A stretch of 64,000 nucleotides of DNA from Prado023 sp963697345 (GCA_963697345.1 CAVONS010000006.1:48621-112620); one strand, 5' to 3'. Positions 31,254 through 39,908 are shown, counted from the stretch's first letter. Program-made: numbers and translations. The notes: a model not told the origin generated them from the letters alone.

Positions 31254-32525
31254 GTGGACTATGTGCGGCGGATCCTCGACGAGGAGTTGGACGACCTGTT
31301 CGGACAGGTACCGGCGATCGCGATCGACGGTCCCAAGGCGGTGGGCAAGACCACCACCGCCGAGCAGCATGTGCACGGGCTGCTCAAGCTCGACTCCAAG
31401 GCCAGGCGCGAGGCTGTCCAAGCCGATCCCCAGTCACTGCTCCGGCTGGCCCGCCCCCTCCTGATCGACGAGTGGCAGAAGGTCCCCGCTGTGTGGGACG
31501 TCGTGCGAAGGGCGGTCGACGAAGATCCGGCCGGCGGCCAGTTCCTGCTGACCGGCAGCGCATCACCTGCGCCCGGTGCCACCGCGCATTCCGGGGCGGG
31601 CAGGATCGGGCGGCTGCGCATGCGGCCGATGACACTGTCCGAACGTGGGATCGGTCAACCCACAGTCAGCCTGGGCGCCCTGTTGACGGGGCGCCGACCG
31701 ACATTGGCGGGCGAGTGCAGCCTGCGTCTGGCGGACTACGTGGAGCAGATCGTCGCCTCCGGCTTCCCCGCCCTTCGTGACCTCTCGCCGCGGGCGCGCC
31801 GCTTCCAACTGGACTCCTACCTGCGCAATGCCGTGGACCGCGACGTCCACGAGCAGGGCTTGGCCGTGCGCCGACCCGAGGTAATGCTGGCGTGGCTGCG
31901 CGCCTACGCGGCCGCCACCGCCACGACAGCCAGCTACTCGCAGATCCTTGACGCGGCCACCCCGGGCCAGAGTGACAAACCAGCCCGATCCACCAGCATC
32001 GCCTACCGCGATGTATTGACCCAACTGTGGCTGCTCGACCCCGTCCCAGCATGGTGGCCAACCGGCAGCGCCCTGACCCGGCTGGGGCAAGCCCCCAAGC
32101 ACCACCTGGTCGATCCCGCGCTGGCCGCCCGACTGCTCGGCCTGGACGTCGATGCTCTGTTGGCTGGTGACGGAGCGGCCATCGGACCCCAAGCGGGAAG
32201 CCTGCTGGGCCACCTCTTCGAGTCGTTGGCCACTCTGTGCCTTCGAGTCCCGGCCCAGGCCGCTGAAGCTCGAATCGGACACCTGCGCACCCGCAACGGC
32301 GACCACGAGATCGACCTGGTCCTCATCCGCGACGACGGCAAGGTCGTTGCCATCGAGGTCAAGCTCGCGGGCACCATCGACGACCGGGACACCCGACACC
32401 TGCACTGGTTGGCACGCCAGATGGGCGCAGACCTCCTCGACTCCCTGATCATCAACACCGGCCCGCAGGCCTACCGACGACCCGACGGAATCGGCGTAGT
32501 GCCCCTCGGGCTCCTCGCCCCCTGA
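31254..32525 (+). CDS. AAA ATPase of the DUF4143 family
   Basis: 423 residues from GTG 31254, 6 bases after a TAGGAT box (leaderless). Walker A is IDGPKAVGKTTTAEQ and Walker B PLLIDEWQKVP; QFLLTGSAS is the sensor segment. After a middle helical part with RRFQLDSYLRNAVDRDVHEQ, the DUF4143 C-terminal domain contains GLGxxP-like and nuclease-like elements: HEIDLVLIRDDGKVVAIEVK has the spacing of a PD-(D/E)xK core (D...ExK). Family members are widespread and of unclear role; defence or DNA processing is often suggested without proof. It is a single gene, not an obvious part of a known defence cluster. Confidence 0.85.
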   Translation: MDYVRRILDEELDDLFGQVPAIAIDGPKAVGKTTTAEQHVHGLLKLDSKARREAVQADPQSLLRLARPLLIDEWQKVPAVWDVVRRAVDEDPAGGQFLLTGSASPAPGATAHSGAGRIGRLRMRPMTLSERGIGQPTVSLGALLTGRRPTLAGECSLRLADYVEQIVASGFPALRDLSPRARRFQLDSYLRNAVDRDVHEQGLAVRRPEVMLAWLRAYAAATATTASYSQILDAATPGQSDKPARSTSIAYRDVLTQLWLLDPVPAWWPTGSALTRLGQAPKHHLVDPALAARLLGLDVDALLAGDGAAIGPQAGSLLGHLFESLATLCLRVPAQAAEARIGHLRTRNGDHEIDLVLIRDDGKVVAIEVKLAGTIDDRDTRHLHWLARQMGADLLDSLIINTGPQAYRRPDGIGVVPLGLLAP

Positions 32526-32629
32526 CCCTGCCCCGCCACCTGCCCCCTCCCGCCGCTAGCGGGCGTGCGTAGCCACCGCCCTGTTGGACGCGCCGGGCAC
32601 GGTGTAGCGGCGGCGCTGTGAGGCCCGCG

Positions 32630-33643
32630 TCACCGCCCAGTTCCTCGTGTCGTAGGAGGTCCCGGTCCCGGGTCACCACCAGTAGTTGTCCTGGGTGGTG
32701 TAGGCCTGTTCCGAGCCTGGCTCGTCTCCTCGGTGCTGAGTTTGACCTCGAGCGCCGCTGCAGCGTCCTGGAGGTGGTGGAGCTTGGTGGCCCCGACGAT
32801 CGGGGTGGCCACGACCGGCTTGGACAGCACCCAGGCCAGAGCGACCTGGGCCATCGGCACACCGCGGTCCGCCGCGACCTGGGCAATGGCGTCCACGACC
32901 GGTCGATCGGCGTCACGGTCGAAGGCGCTGGCGACGGTGTCGCTGGAGGAGCGGGACGTCTGTTCGCCCCAGGGCCGGGCGGCGCGCCCCTTTGCCAGTG
33001 GTGAGTACGGGGTGAGCCCGACGCCCTGGTCCAGGCACAGCGGAATCATGTCGCGCTCTTCTTCGCGCTTGAGCACGTTGTACTGGTCCTGCATGGCGGT
33101 GAAGGGTGTCCACGCATGTGACCGTGCGGCGTGTTGCATCTTCGCGAATTGCCACGCCCACATCGACGAGGCCCCGAGGTAGCGGACCTTGCCGGCCCTG
33201 ACGACATCGTGGAGGACCTCCATGGTCTCCTCGACCGGCACCTGGTCGTCGAAGCGGTGGATGTAGTACACGTCGACGTAGTCAGTCCCGAGCCGGCGCA
33301 GTGAGGCGTCCAACTGTTCCAGGACCGCTTTGCGCGACAGACCGCCCCCGCCTGGGCCGTCATGCATCTTCCCGTGGACCTTGGTGGTCAGGACGATGTC
33401 CTCCCGTCGGGAGTACCGGCGCACGGCACGTCCGACGATCTCTTCCGAGGTGCCGCCCTGGTAGACGTTGGCGGTGTCCCAGAAGGTGACGCCCAACTCG
33501 ATGGCCTGACGGAAGAACGGCGCGGCCGATTCCTCGTCCAGAGTCCACTGGTGCATTCCGGAGGCGGCGTCACCGTAACTCATGCACCCCAGACCCACGC
33601 GACTGACCCGCAGCCCCGACCGCCCCAACCGTGTGAACTCCAT
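32630..33643 (-). CDS. Aldo-keto reductase with a frameshifted C-terminus
   Basis: 337 residues as read. MEFTRLGRSGLRVSRVGLGC opens the AKR barrel. Catalytic Asp and Tyr are in WDTANVYQGG, Lys in LTTKVHGKM and His in YYIHRFDD; the cofactor loop is IVGATKLHHLQDA. The expected C-terminal AYTTQDNYWW and stop lie in the next frame (stop at 32673). A single missing base after LSTEET would explain the switch to a proline/threonine-rich tail (RNRPTPPRTTTGG) that is foreign to the family. The core enzyme could still fold. Function: NADPH-dependent carbonyl reduction, substrate unknown. Confidence 0.85.
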   Translation of the reverse strand: MEFTRLGRSGLRVSRVGLGCMSYGDAASGMHQWTLDEESAAPFFRQAIELGVTFWDTANVYQGGTSEEIVGRAVRRYSRREDIVLTTKVHGKMHDGPGGGGLSRKAVLEQLDASLRRLGTDYVDVYYIHRFDDQVPVEETMEVLHDVVRAGKVRYLGASSMWAWQFAKMQHAARSHAWTPFTAMQDQYNVLKREEERDMIPLCLDQGVGLTPYSPLAKGRAARPWGEQTSRSSSDTVASAFDRDADRPVVDAIAQVAADRGVPMAQVALAWVLSKPVVATPIVGATKLHHLQDAAAALEVKLSTEETSQARNRPTPPRTTTGGDPGPGPPTTRGTGR

Positions 33644-33803
33644 AGCCGCACCCTTCCCGTCGATCCTGCGACCCTACGGCCTCGGCCCGATACGGAGTCG
33701 ACCGTCTCGCGCCGCGGATGCCGATCCGCAATCGGAGCAGCCGCGCGAACAACCACTCAGCCCCGATGGGCCAACTCTCGCCTATCCGCCGCGTCCCGGC
33801 CCG

Positions 33804-34025
33804 GTCAACGGCGCTGCGTTGGCTCTCGTGGTCTCCATGGGCGGTCTCGCCTACGCCATGCGGGAACTCCCCGTTGGCACGTCCTACGCCGTCTGGGTGG
33901 GGATCGGTGCCTCGCTCACCGTGGTCTACTCCATGGCCACCGGCCTGGAGCCGGTGTCCGCACTCAAGATCGCGTTCCTCGCCATGATCGTTGGCGGGGT
34001 AGTTGGGCTCAAGGTGGTGCACTGA
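33804..34025 (+). pseudogene. N-terminally truncated SMR-family drug transporter
   Basis: The last 73 residues before the stop at 34025 match the second half of an SMR (EmrE/SugE/QacE) pump: ALALVVSMGGLAYAMRELPV, GTSYAVWVGIGASLTVVYSM and ALKIAFLAMIVGGVVGLKVV. The first helix with the essential Glu is absent; the upstream sequence in this frame is unrelated. A motif-like CTATCCGCCGCGTCCCGG precedes the break at 33782. An inactive fragment, followed by a terminator-like hairpin. Confidence 0.65.
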
Positions 34026-34033
34026 CCACCGGA

Positions 34034-34055
34034 CGCCCGAGCCGGCAGCCGGGCG
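34034..34055 (+). terminator. Hairpin after SMR fragment
   Basis: CGCCCG and CGGGCG pair around a 10-base GC-rich loop and are followed by TTCTC. Possible terminator of the former SMR gene. Confidence 0.35.
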
Positions 34056-34197
34056 TTCTCGCAAGGGCCCCGCGACGCACGCGTCCTGGTAACCCCCGGG
34101 CAGCGAGCTGAGCGCCAAGATCGAACGGGCTCCCAAGTAGTGGTGGGACTTCGCCGGGGACACCGCGTCCCTGGCACGGCGCCTTCTCGGCAGGTAG

Positions 34198-34218
34198 GAC
34201 CCCTGTCCTCCAGGGGTC
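34198..34218. promoter_or_regulatory. Perfect hairpin upstream of the ABC-CPBP gene
   Basis: GACCCCTG-TCCTC-CAGGGGTC is a perfect 8-base stem with a 5-base loop, about 105 bases before the gene start at 34324. It could be a terminator for upstream transcription or an operator. Confidence 0.35.
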
Positions 34219-34323
34219 CTCCGTAGGTAGTACATCCCGGGGGCCAATGATCATTCGTCGGGAGGTCCCCGTGGCGGGCGCGGGTGTCTAGCGTCGTGGG
34301 TATTCCGCAACGAGGAGGAACCG

Positions 34324-35382
34324 ATGATCCAGTTGAAGCACCTCGCCAAGAGGTACCGCTCCACGACGGCCGTTGATGACGTGTCGTTCACGGTTCGTCC
34401 CGGTCAGGTGACCGGGTTCGTGGGCCCCAACGGCGCGGGTGAGTCCACCACCCATATCGCCGCCGATCGGCCGGCTCGGGCTGGGCTCTGGGACGCGCCC
34501 CACGTTCGGTACCTCGTCATCGCGTATTCCTTCAGCTGGGTCTTCTGGGTCGGTGCATGGATCACCAGCCGGACCCTGGGCTCCGCAGATGTGCTGTTCA
34601 ATGAGGATCTCGTCTGGGACGCGGTCTTCGACCGCCAGGTGTCGACCACGACGCTGACCGTCTCGCTGCTGTCGCTCGTGGGTGTGTACGGTCCCCTGAT
34701 CGCCGGTGTCGTGATGTCCAGGCGGGATCCCGCCATTCCCTCGGGAGACCTGCGACGACGCGTGGCCCGAGTGAATGTGGGAGCGCGGACGTACGGCGCG
34801 GTGCTGGTCATCCTCGCGCTCGTCACCCTGCCGGCGCTGCTGATCACGGCAGCCACGACGGGACGAGCCACCGGCGGTCCCAGCGTCGGTTCGATCCCGG
34901 CGTTCCTCCTTGTGTTCTTCGCCGTGCAACTGGTCACTTCCGGCACCGAGGAGGTGGGCTGGCGGGGGTACTTGACCGAGAAGCTGCTACCGGGCCGTGG
35001 ATGGTGGGACGCCGGGTGGGCGGTCGGCCCCGTGTGGGCGGTGTGGCACTTCCCGATCGTGGTGATGATCTGGGTCCAGCAAGGCATGGGGCTCGCCCAG
35101 ATCCTCGGGTCGCTGGCAGGGTTCACCATCGGCACGGTCGCGATGGCGATCCTCCAGGCCTGGTTCTACGAACGAACCCGCAGCGTCTTCCTGAGCATCG
35201 TGATCCACGCCCTGTTCAACACCGTCCCGCTGACGATCGTCCTGCTGTTCGAGGGGTCGCCCGCCGCCGTGGTGGCACAGCTGTCGCTCTGGGCGGTGGT
35301 CGTCTACCTGAAGTCGCGCAGCGATCGCGCCGCCGCGGCCGAGGTCTCGGAGCCGGGCCCTTCCGGACCACGGCAAGGCTGA
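34324..35382 (+). CDS. Chimera: ABC ATPase N-terminus fused to CPBP intramembrane protease
   Basis: 352 residues from ATG 34324, 5 bases after GAGGAGG. Residues 1-43 are the start of an ABC ATPase (MIQLKHLAKRYRSTTAVDDV, FVGPNGAGESTT); Walker A has Glu40 instead of Lys. From about residue 58 the protein switches to a CPBP (CAAX/abortive-infection type) membrane protease: hydrophobic segment RYLVIAYSFSWVFWVGAWI, the EExxxR motif TEEVGWRGYL (Glu209, Glu210, Arg214), WHFPIVV and IHALFNTVPL. All CPBP active-site motifs remain. The ATPase part lacks Walker B and is dead. The in-frame join suggests a deletion that placed a protease under an ABC gene's start. Confidence 0.85.
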   Translation: MIQLKHLAKRYRSTTAVDDVSFTVRPGQVTGFVGPNGAGESTTHIAADRPARAGLWDAPHVRYLVIAYSFSWVFWVGAWITSRTLGSADVLFNEDLVWDAVFDRQVSTTTLTVSLLSLVGVYGPLIAGVVMSRRDPAIPSGDLRRRVARVNVGARTYGAVLVILALVTLPALLITAATTGRATGGPSVGSIPAFLLVFFAVQLVTSGTEEVGWRGYLTEKLLPGRGWWDAGWAVGPVWAVWHFPIVVMIWVQQGMGLAQILGSLAGFTIGTVAMAILQAWFYERTRSVFLSIVIHALFNTVPLTIVLLFEGSPAAVVAQLSLWAVVVYLKSRSDRAAAAEVSEPGPSGPRQG

Positions 35383-35516
35383 CTCGAACTGAACGAGCCA
35401 CGAGGGGGAAGCCGCTCGGTGAGCGGTGCTCAGCCGCCTGGACCCGCAAGACCGAGTTTGAGTTCGCGCATGCCGTGATCGGCTCGCGAGGAACCTGCGT
35501 CTATCGCCGCGTGCGA

Positions 35517-35737
35517 CCGTGCAGCACGGCCCGGTCCACCTGACCCGGCGGGGGCAGCGAGTCGCGGCAGTCATCGACGCCGAGGATCTGGACCGGCTCA
35601 TCGCCGCCGCGGAGGATCTCACTGACATCGAAGTCGCGCGAACGGCCTGCGAAGAGATCGACGGTGGGCAGCCTGCGATCCCATGGGAGGACGTCAAGGC
35701 AGACCTCGGCCTGGCATGTCCCACCGCGTCGAAGTAG
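35517..35737 (+). pseudogene. Decayed Phd antitoxin (paralogue of 43161-43424)
   Basis: GPVHLTRRGQRVAAVIDAED and LDRLIAAAEDLTDIEVARTA match the intact antitoxin at 43161 closely, up to IPWEDVKADLGLA. The first 25-30 residues are lost at the left. The stop codon has mutated: the intact ATGA overlap is ATGT here, so the frame reads on through CPTASK to a TAG. A motif-like TCTATCGCCGCGTGCGACC borders the 5' break at 35500. Confidence 0.75.
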
Positions 35738-35856
35738 CCCCCAGCGGCGCCAAGGATCTCGTCGGCGGCGACGGTGAGTGGCGGGTTCGCACAGGCGACT
35801 TCCGCACTCTCTACGAGGTTCACGACGACGGACTGATGGTCCTCGTCGTGGCAGTT
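35716..35856 (+). pseudogene. Decayed RelE toxin with internal deletion
   Basis: MSHRVEVAPSGAKDLVGGDG continues EWRVRTGDFRTLYEVHDD and LMVLVVAV. Compared with the intact toxin at 43421 it lacks about 30 residues after VEVAP (the segment AVRQLRKLDP to EQPRP) without losing frame, and it diverges where the family's last residues GHRRDIYRP should be. The helical region is gone, so it cannot be an active RelE. Confidence 0.75.
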
Positions 35857-35862
35857 CTGGCT

Positions 35863-36438
35863 CTATGGGGTCTGCTCCATCGGCACGATCTGACCGGTTT
35901 GGGTGACAGCGCCGTCCCCGAAAGTGGTGATGCCGAAGTAGCGGAGACCGTCGTAACCCCCGGTGCCGACGTAGTCGAAATCGAAGACGTGCATGTGCTC
36001 GGGTTCCGTTGTGGTCCAGCTGGTGGTGCCGGTGTCAGTGCCCTCCCAGCCTCCACCCTCATTGGTGATGGTCGTGGTTGACGTGCACTGACCGACGGTT
36101 CTGCCTTCCGCCTCATCGAAGGTGAACTCACAGCGCTCAAGCGTCACCTCGCCGGTGTACGTCACGCGGTCGTCTGAGGACTCCATAGTCACGCGGTACA
36201 GGTTGCCTGTCTCGATGGAGGAGGGCACCCCTGATGCGTTGGGCATGGAGGTGCCGCTCCAAGTGCCATCCGCCGTCAACTCGAGGGAGCCGGTTCCGGT
36301 GACGTCGACTGCTTCGATCTCGTTGTTTCCGGTCGGCCCAGAGGACGACGCCACACTTCCGCCGCACCCAGTGACCAGCGCCAGGCCGAGGGCGACTGCT
36401 CCCAGCGAGGCCAACGTTCGTGAACACAGCCACTTCAT
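35863..36438 (-). CDS. Secreted lipoprotein, unknown
   Basis: 191 residues from ATG 36438 with a GAAAGGGGAT site upstream. The signal peptide (RTLASLGAVALGLALVTGC) ends in lipobox LVTGC. The mature part is rich in Ser, Thr and Gly and in short beta-strand patterns (SLELTADGTWSGTSMPNASG, VTYTGEVTLERCEFTFDEAE), with two Cys (LERCEF, VGQCTST) that could pair. I recognise no family. It converges on the decayed RelE fragment, ending 7 bases from it, and may have been joined to it by the same rearrangement. Confidence 0.7.
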   Translation of the reverse strand: MKWLCSRTLASLGAVALGLALVTGCGGSVASSSGPTGNNEIEAVDVTGTGSLELTADGTWSGTSMPNASGVPSSIETGNLYRVTMESSDDRVTYTGEVTLERCEFTFDEAEGRTVGQCTSTTTITNEGGGWEGTDTGTTSWTTTEPEHMHVFDFDYVGTGGYDGLRYFGITTFGDGAVTQTGQIVPMEQTP

Positions 36439-36772
36439 GACGATCCCCTTTCGTCATGAACAACGCTAGTCACGTGCGGAAGCGCAACAACAGAGCCGAA
36501 AGCCTTGGACCTGGCCATCTCCTCGGCGATCTTGGCCGCCGAGGTCAGATCCCGCCGGAGCCGCTGCGACTCTCTTCGCCGAACTCGTTCTCGACGGGCG
36601 CGGGCACGTCCGGTCCGCGGTGCGGTCGTGGCAGCGGACAACGCCGCCAGTGGACGCACTTCGACGAGAGGAAGGACGGTCTCGGCTGCGCCTGCGTCGC
36701 TATCGCCCACTGTGAGGCGCCGTCATCAGGGCCGAGGGTCTTGGCGCGGTACGCCGTTCGTCTACCGCGCCG
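36439..36772. other. Intergenic stretch with one repeat copy
   Basis: No supported gene. The only structure noted is the interspersed motif at 36643-36671. Confidence 0.4.
36643..36671 (+). repeat. Interspersed repeat, right-half copy
   Basis: GCCGCCAGTGGACGCACTTC followed by GACGAGAGG. AGTG-GACG-CACT forms a small hairpin. Confidence 0.55.
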
Positions 36773-37687
36773 CTACCTGTGCGCCAGCAGCCAGTCGAGG
36801 GCGTAGCCCTGGTGGGTCGCGGCATCGTCGTTGACCCAGAATCCGAAGTGGGAGCCGTCGGGGATCCAGCGCAGTACGGAGTGCGGGATGCTGTCGTGCG
36901 CGTGGGTGGCGTGGGTCGTGGGCACGTCCTTGTCGGCCGTTCCATGCACGATGAGCGTGGGGCAGGAGATATCCGATAGGGGCAGGTGGCCGATGTCGGC
37001 GACCTGGGTGAAGTCGTTGCGGAGCCCGTCCTGGCGCTGTGCGGCGTGGCGGCTGGTGGTGGCCGTCAGGGCGCTCACCAGGGCGACGAGGTCGGGGTCC
37101 TCGGCGATCCTCCGAGCCTCTTCGGATCTGGCCGGGGCGCTCAGGGTGCTGGTTCTGGCCAGTAGGGCCCTCATCGTGGCCCGGGGGTAGCGGTCGACAA
37201 GGACTTGACTCAGGCGCAGATTCGTCGGGCAGTAGTCCAGTCTGATGGCCAGCCAGCTGGGCTTGGGATCGGCCAGGCAGATCGAGTCGATCTCGACCAG
37301 GCAGCTGACCCGGTCAGGATGCCGGGCCGCCAGCAGGTAGGTCGACGGCCCCCCGCCGGATGCTCCGACGACGGGGATCCGGTCGATACCCAGGGCGTCG
37401 AGCAGGGCGGCCAAGGCATCGCCCTGCTGGGTGGGGGTTCGCCCCGTGCTCAGCGGGGTGCCCAGGTAGCCCGGCCGCGATGGTGCGATGAGTCGTAGCG
37501 CGCTGCTGGCGAACTCGAGGCCGACCAGGCCCTGGTCATAGCCGCCGGGCGTGCCGTGCACGATCAGTGCTGGCGGGCCCTCACCGCGCTCCGCGTACTG
37601 GATCGGTCCCACCTCGGTAGCAAGCACATGGGCCGGGGTGGCCAGACACTCGCGGAGCCTGACAGAACTGGGCGATGAGACGGTCAT
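36773..37687 (-). CDS. Alpha/beta hydrolase
   Basis: 304 residues from ATG 37687 with GGGAGGTGCACC just upstream. The frame stays open further upstream but without family similarity. VGPIQYAERGEGPPALIVHG opens the fold, with oxyanion segment HGTPGGYDQG, nucleophile elbow VVGASGGGPS (Ser in GASGG), acid in VHGTADKDVP and catalytic His in PDGSHFGFW. Substrate unknown; the family includes esterases, haloalkane dehalogenases and lactonases. It is a single gene, divergent from the methyltransferase at 37952. Confidence 0.9.
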   Translation of the reverse strand: MTVSSPSSVRLRECLATPAHVLATEVGPIQYAERGEGPPALIVHGTPGGYDQGLVGLEFASSALRLIAPSRPGYLGTPLSTGRTPTQQGDALAALLDALGIDRIPVVGASGGGPSTYLLAARHPDRVSCLVEIDSICLADPKPSWLAIRLDYCPTNLRLSQVLVDRYPRATMRALLARTSTLSAPARSEEARRIAEDPDLVALVSALTATTSRHAAQRQDGLRNDFTQVADIGHLPLSDISCPTLIVHGTADKDVPTTHATHAHDSIPHSVLRWIPDGSHFGFWVNDDAATHQGYALDWLLAHR

Positions 37688-37806
37688 GGTGCACCTCCCA
37701 CTTCGACCGTATGCCGCACTGGTGAGGACCGCGAGAGGCGAAAGTACCCGGCTACTGAGGCCGGAGCCGACGCTCCACTGCAGCGCCATAGCCGCCCAAG
37801 CGAACC

Positions 37807-37823
37807 TGCCCCACATCGCCGCC
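37807..37823 (+). repeat. Interspersed repeat, left-half copy
   Basis: TGCCCCACATCGCCGCC, identical over 16 bases to the start of 386-base repeat copy A. Confidence 0.55.
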
Positions 37824-37905
37824 TCATCCCCTCTTGGCCACGGACGCTGCAGGCGCGCGGCCAGCCATGACCGGGGGTCGTCTCGCGCGGGGTCATTCGG
37901 CCCTG

Positions 37906-37933
37906 TTGTGGCGTGCGGCGACCTGCCTAGCAT
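37906..37933 (+). promoter_or_regulatory. Putative promoter of the methyltransferase gene
   Basis: TTGTGG (37906-37911), a 16-base spacer and TAGCAT (37928-37933), ending 18 bases before ATG 37952. Confidence 0.4.
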
Positions 37934-37951
37934 CGAGGCAGGGGCGTGAGG

Positions 37952-38701
37952 ATGTGGACTGCGATGGGCAATCACATAGCGTCGCAGTCGGCGGTGACGC
38001 TGACGGCGCAGCCGAGGGCCGCAGCAAGCGCGCTGTTCGCGCGGGCCTTCCAGGATTGGGCGGGGGTGCCGAGCGGACCACTGGGCTGGATCAGCGCTCA
38101 CACGGTGCTCATCGCGGGCTCGGACTCGTACCCGGCCGTGGCCGACGCGCTGCAGTTGGGCCCGGACGACAGCCTGCTCGAACTGGGCTGCGGGTCGGGC
38201 GGGTTCTTGGCCGGGCAGGCGGATCGGGTGCATCGGGTGGCGGGCATCGACCTGTCCGACATCCAGGTCGGCTTGGCCCGCAAGCGGCTGGGCGAGCGGA
38301 TCGCTGCCGGCAGCGCCGAGATCGTCCACGGGGACGCGGCGGCGCTGCCGTGGCCGGATGCCTCGTTCACGGTGGTCACCTGCATGTCGGTGTTCGAGGC
38401 GTTCCCGGACCCGCCCCGGGCGGTGGCCGAGGTGTTCCGGGTGCTGCGCCCGGGCGGACGCGCTGTGCTCAACATTGGCGAGCGGGTCGATCCAGGCACG
38501 CAGACCCACCGGATCCTGAACGGCACCGCGTGGGTGTGGGCCGAGGACGACGTGCGAGAGATGGTCGAGCAGGCTGGCTTCGCCGACGTGACCATCCAGT
38601 ACGTACCGTGGGGCGAGAACACCGCCACGAACCGGCTGTTCGCCAAGCTGGTGGGGCCGTTCGGCCGCGATCTGCGCCTGGCCCGCGGCCTGAAGCCGTA
38701 G
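37952..38701 (+). CDS. Class I SAM-dependent methyltransferase
   Basis: About 249 residues; GTG 37946 and ATG 37964 are alternative starts. Motif I LLELGCGSGGFLAGQADRVH binds S-adenosylmethionine, with acidic residue in VAGIDLSD, motif II region AEIVHGDAAALPWPDASFTV and post-motif FRVLRPGGRAVLNIGE. This is the Methyltransf_11 (UbiE-like) pattern. The N-terminal 45 residues (FARAFQDWAGVPSGPLGW) are helical and may form the substrate lid. Substrate not predictable. It converges on the SRPBCC gene at 38787. Confidence 0.9.
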   Translation: MWTAMGNHIASQSAVTLTAQPRAAASALFARAFQDWAGVPSGPLGWISAHTVLIAGSDSYPAVADALQLGPDDSLLELGCGSGGFLAGQADRVHRVAGIDLSDIQVGLARKRLGERIAAGSAEIVHGDAAALPWPDASFTVVTCMSVFEAFPDPPRAVAEVFRVLRPGGRAVLNIGERVDPGTQTHRILNGTAWVWAEDDVREMVEQAGFADVTIQYVPWGENTATNRLFAKLVGPFGRDLRLARGLKP

Positions 38702-38786
38702 TGCGGGGTACCGGCACCTTCCAGGCAGGGCCGACCCCGTCGACCGAGGAAGACCGGGCTCCGGTGACACGGCCCGCGATCGCTGG

Positions 38787-39908
38787 TCAGGGCAATTGGC
38801 GGCCGAGCGGGTCCTCGAGGATGTCGCGGATGTCGGCGAGGCGGTCGAGCAGCCGTGGGCGGAGGGCGGCGTCGATGGGTTTGTCGAGCAGGGCGAGGGG
38901 GCCTCGGGGTCGCAGGGTCTCCTTCTGCCGGAGTCGGGAGCCAGCGGGGATGGGTTCGAGCGTGTAGGCCAGCCGGCCGGTGAACCAGGAGCTGGTGAAC
39001 CGCTCCCCGAGGGCGATGCCGGGCTCGACCTGATCGGCGTGTGACCGGACCGTCATCGACATCCCGGGTCCCACTCGGACCACCTCGATCCATCGGGTGC
39101 CCACCTGCGCGGGCCCTGGGGTGAGCCGGTCAAGGCGGAGCACCGGGGACCCGGGGGGTTGGGGGTGCTGCTCCTTGGCGAGGAGGAACGCGTAGACGTC
39201 CTCGGGCGGTCGGCAGATCTCGACGGCCAGGTCGAACTCCAGCGGCCGACCGGGCGCGAGGTCCTGCGGTTCGGCAGCCCCGGGAGCGCGTCGGGCGCGC
39301 CGCTCGGCGCGGTCGCGGATGCCGAGCAGGGTGCGGCGGAACATGACGAAGTCGCCGGCGTCCATCGCGGCGGTGAACGCCAGGGCCCTGACCGTGGGCC
39401 GTCCCCCGATCCGCAGCCGGCTCAACAGCCGGGTGCGGTTCGGCCCCGCTTCGCGCAGCACGAACACCGAGCTCACCGCCACGTCGGGGTCCGCAATGAC
39501 CAGCACCAAGCAGCGGCCCGGGTCGAGTTCTTGGACCCGGAACCCCGAGCCGTCGGGCGACATGGGCAGGACCTCCCCAACGGCCAGGTCCTGCAGCTCG
39601 GGCACGATCCTGTCCGCGCTGGGCCGCCCGGCGTTGTCGATCCAGTCATAGCTGTACCAGCCTGCGCGGGTGTATCCGCCCATCTGGACCAGCCACGGCC
39701 ACACCTGCCCCGGTGCGGCGTTGATGGTGATGGCCCGAGTCGCTGACCACCACGCCCGGTCCACGACATCGTCACCGGGCAGGGGCTCGGTCACCTCCTG
39801 CGCGGTCGCGCCCCAACGCACCTGCCACCGGTGGTACCCGACGTAGCCCGCGACGACACCGGCGCCGACCACGACCAGTCCGCCGCGCCGATGGGCAGCC
39901 AAGTGCAT
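38787..39908 (-). CDS. Tandem SRPBCC (polyketide cyclase-like) protein
   Basis: 373 residues. An N-terminal hydrophobic segment (GLVVVGAGVVAGYVGYHRW) probably anchors the protein. The first START-like domain includes ITINAAPGQVWPWLVQMGGY and GWYSYDWIDNAG; the second begins LEFDLAVEICRPPEDVYAFL and continues to a C-terminal helix (DAALRPRLLDRLADIRDILE). Such domains bind hydrophobic ligands; function unknown. It reads leftward, convergent with the methyltransferase gene. Over 200 bases without a gene separate it from the ABC permease. Confidence 0.85.
   Translation of the reverse strand: MHLAAHRRGGLVVVGAGVVAGYVGYHRWQVRWGATAQEVTEPLPGDDVVDRAWWSATRAITINAAPGQVWPWLVQMGGYTRAGWYSYDWIDNAGRPSADRIVPELQDLAVGEVLPMSPDGSGFRVQELDPGRCLVLVIADPDVAVSSVFVLREAGPNRTRLLSRLRIGGRPTVRALAFTAAMDAGDFVMFRRTLLGIRDRAERRARRAPGAAEPQDLAPGRPLEFDLAVEICRPPEDVYAFLLAKEQHPQPPGSPVLRLDRLTPGPAQVGTRWIEVVRVGPGMSMTVRSHADQVEPGIALGERFTSSWFTGRLAYTLEPIPAGSRLRQKETLRPRGPLALLDKPIDAALRPRLLDRLADIRDILEDPLGRQLP

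Noticed and set aside
37688..38770. Upstream extension of the alpha/beta hydrolase frame to 38770
   Set aside because: The extension overlaps the methyltransferase in antisense, has no similarity, and a good ribosome site precedes ATG 37687.
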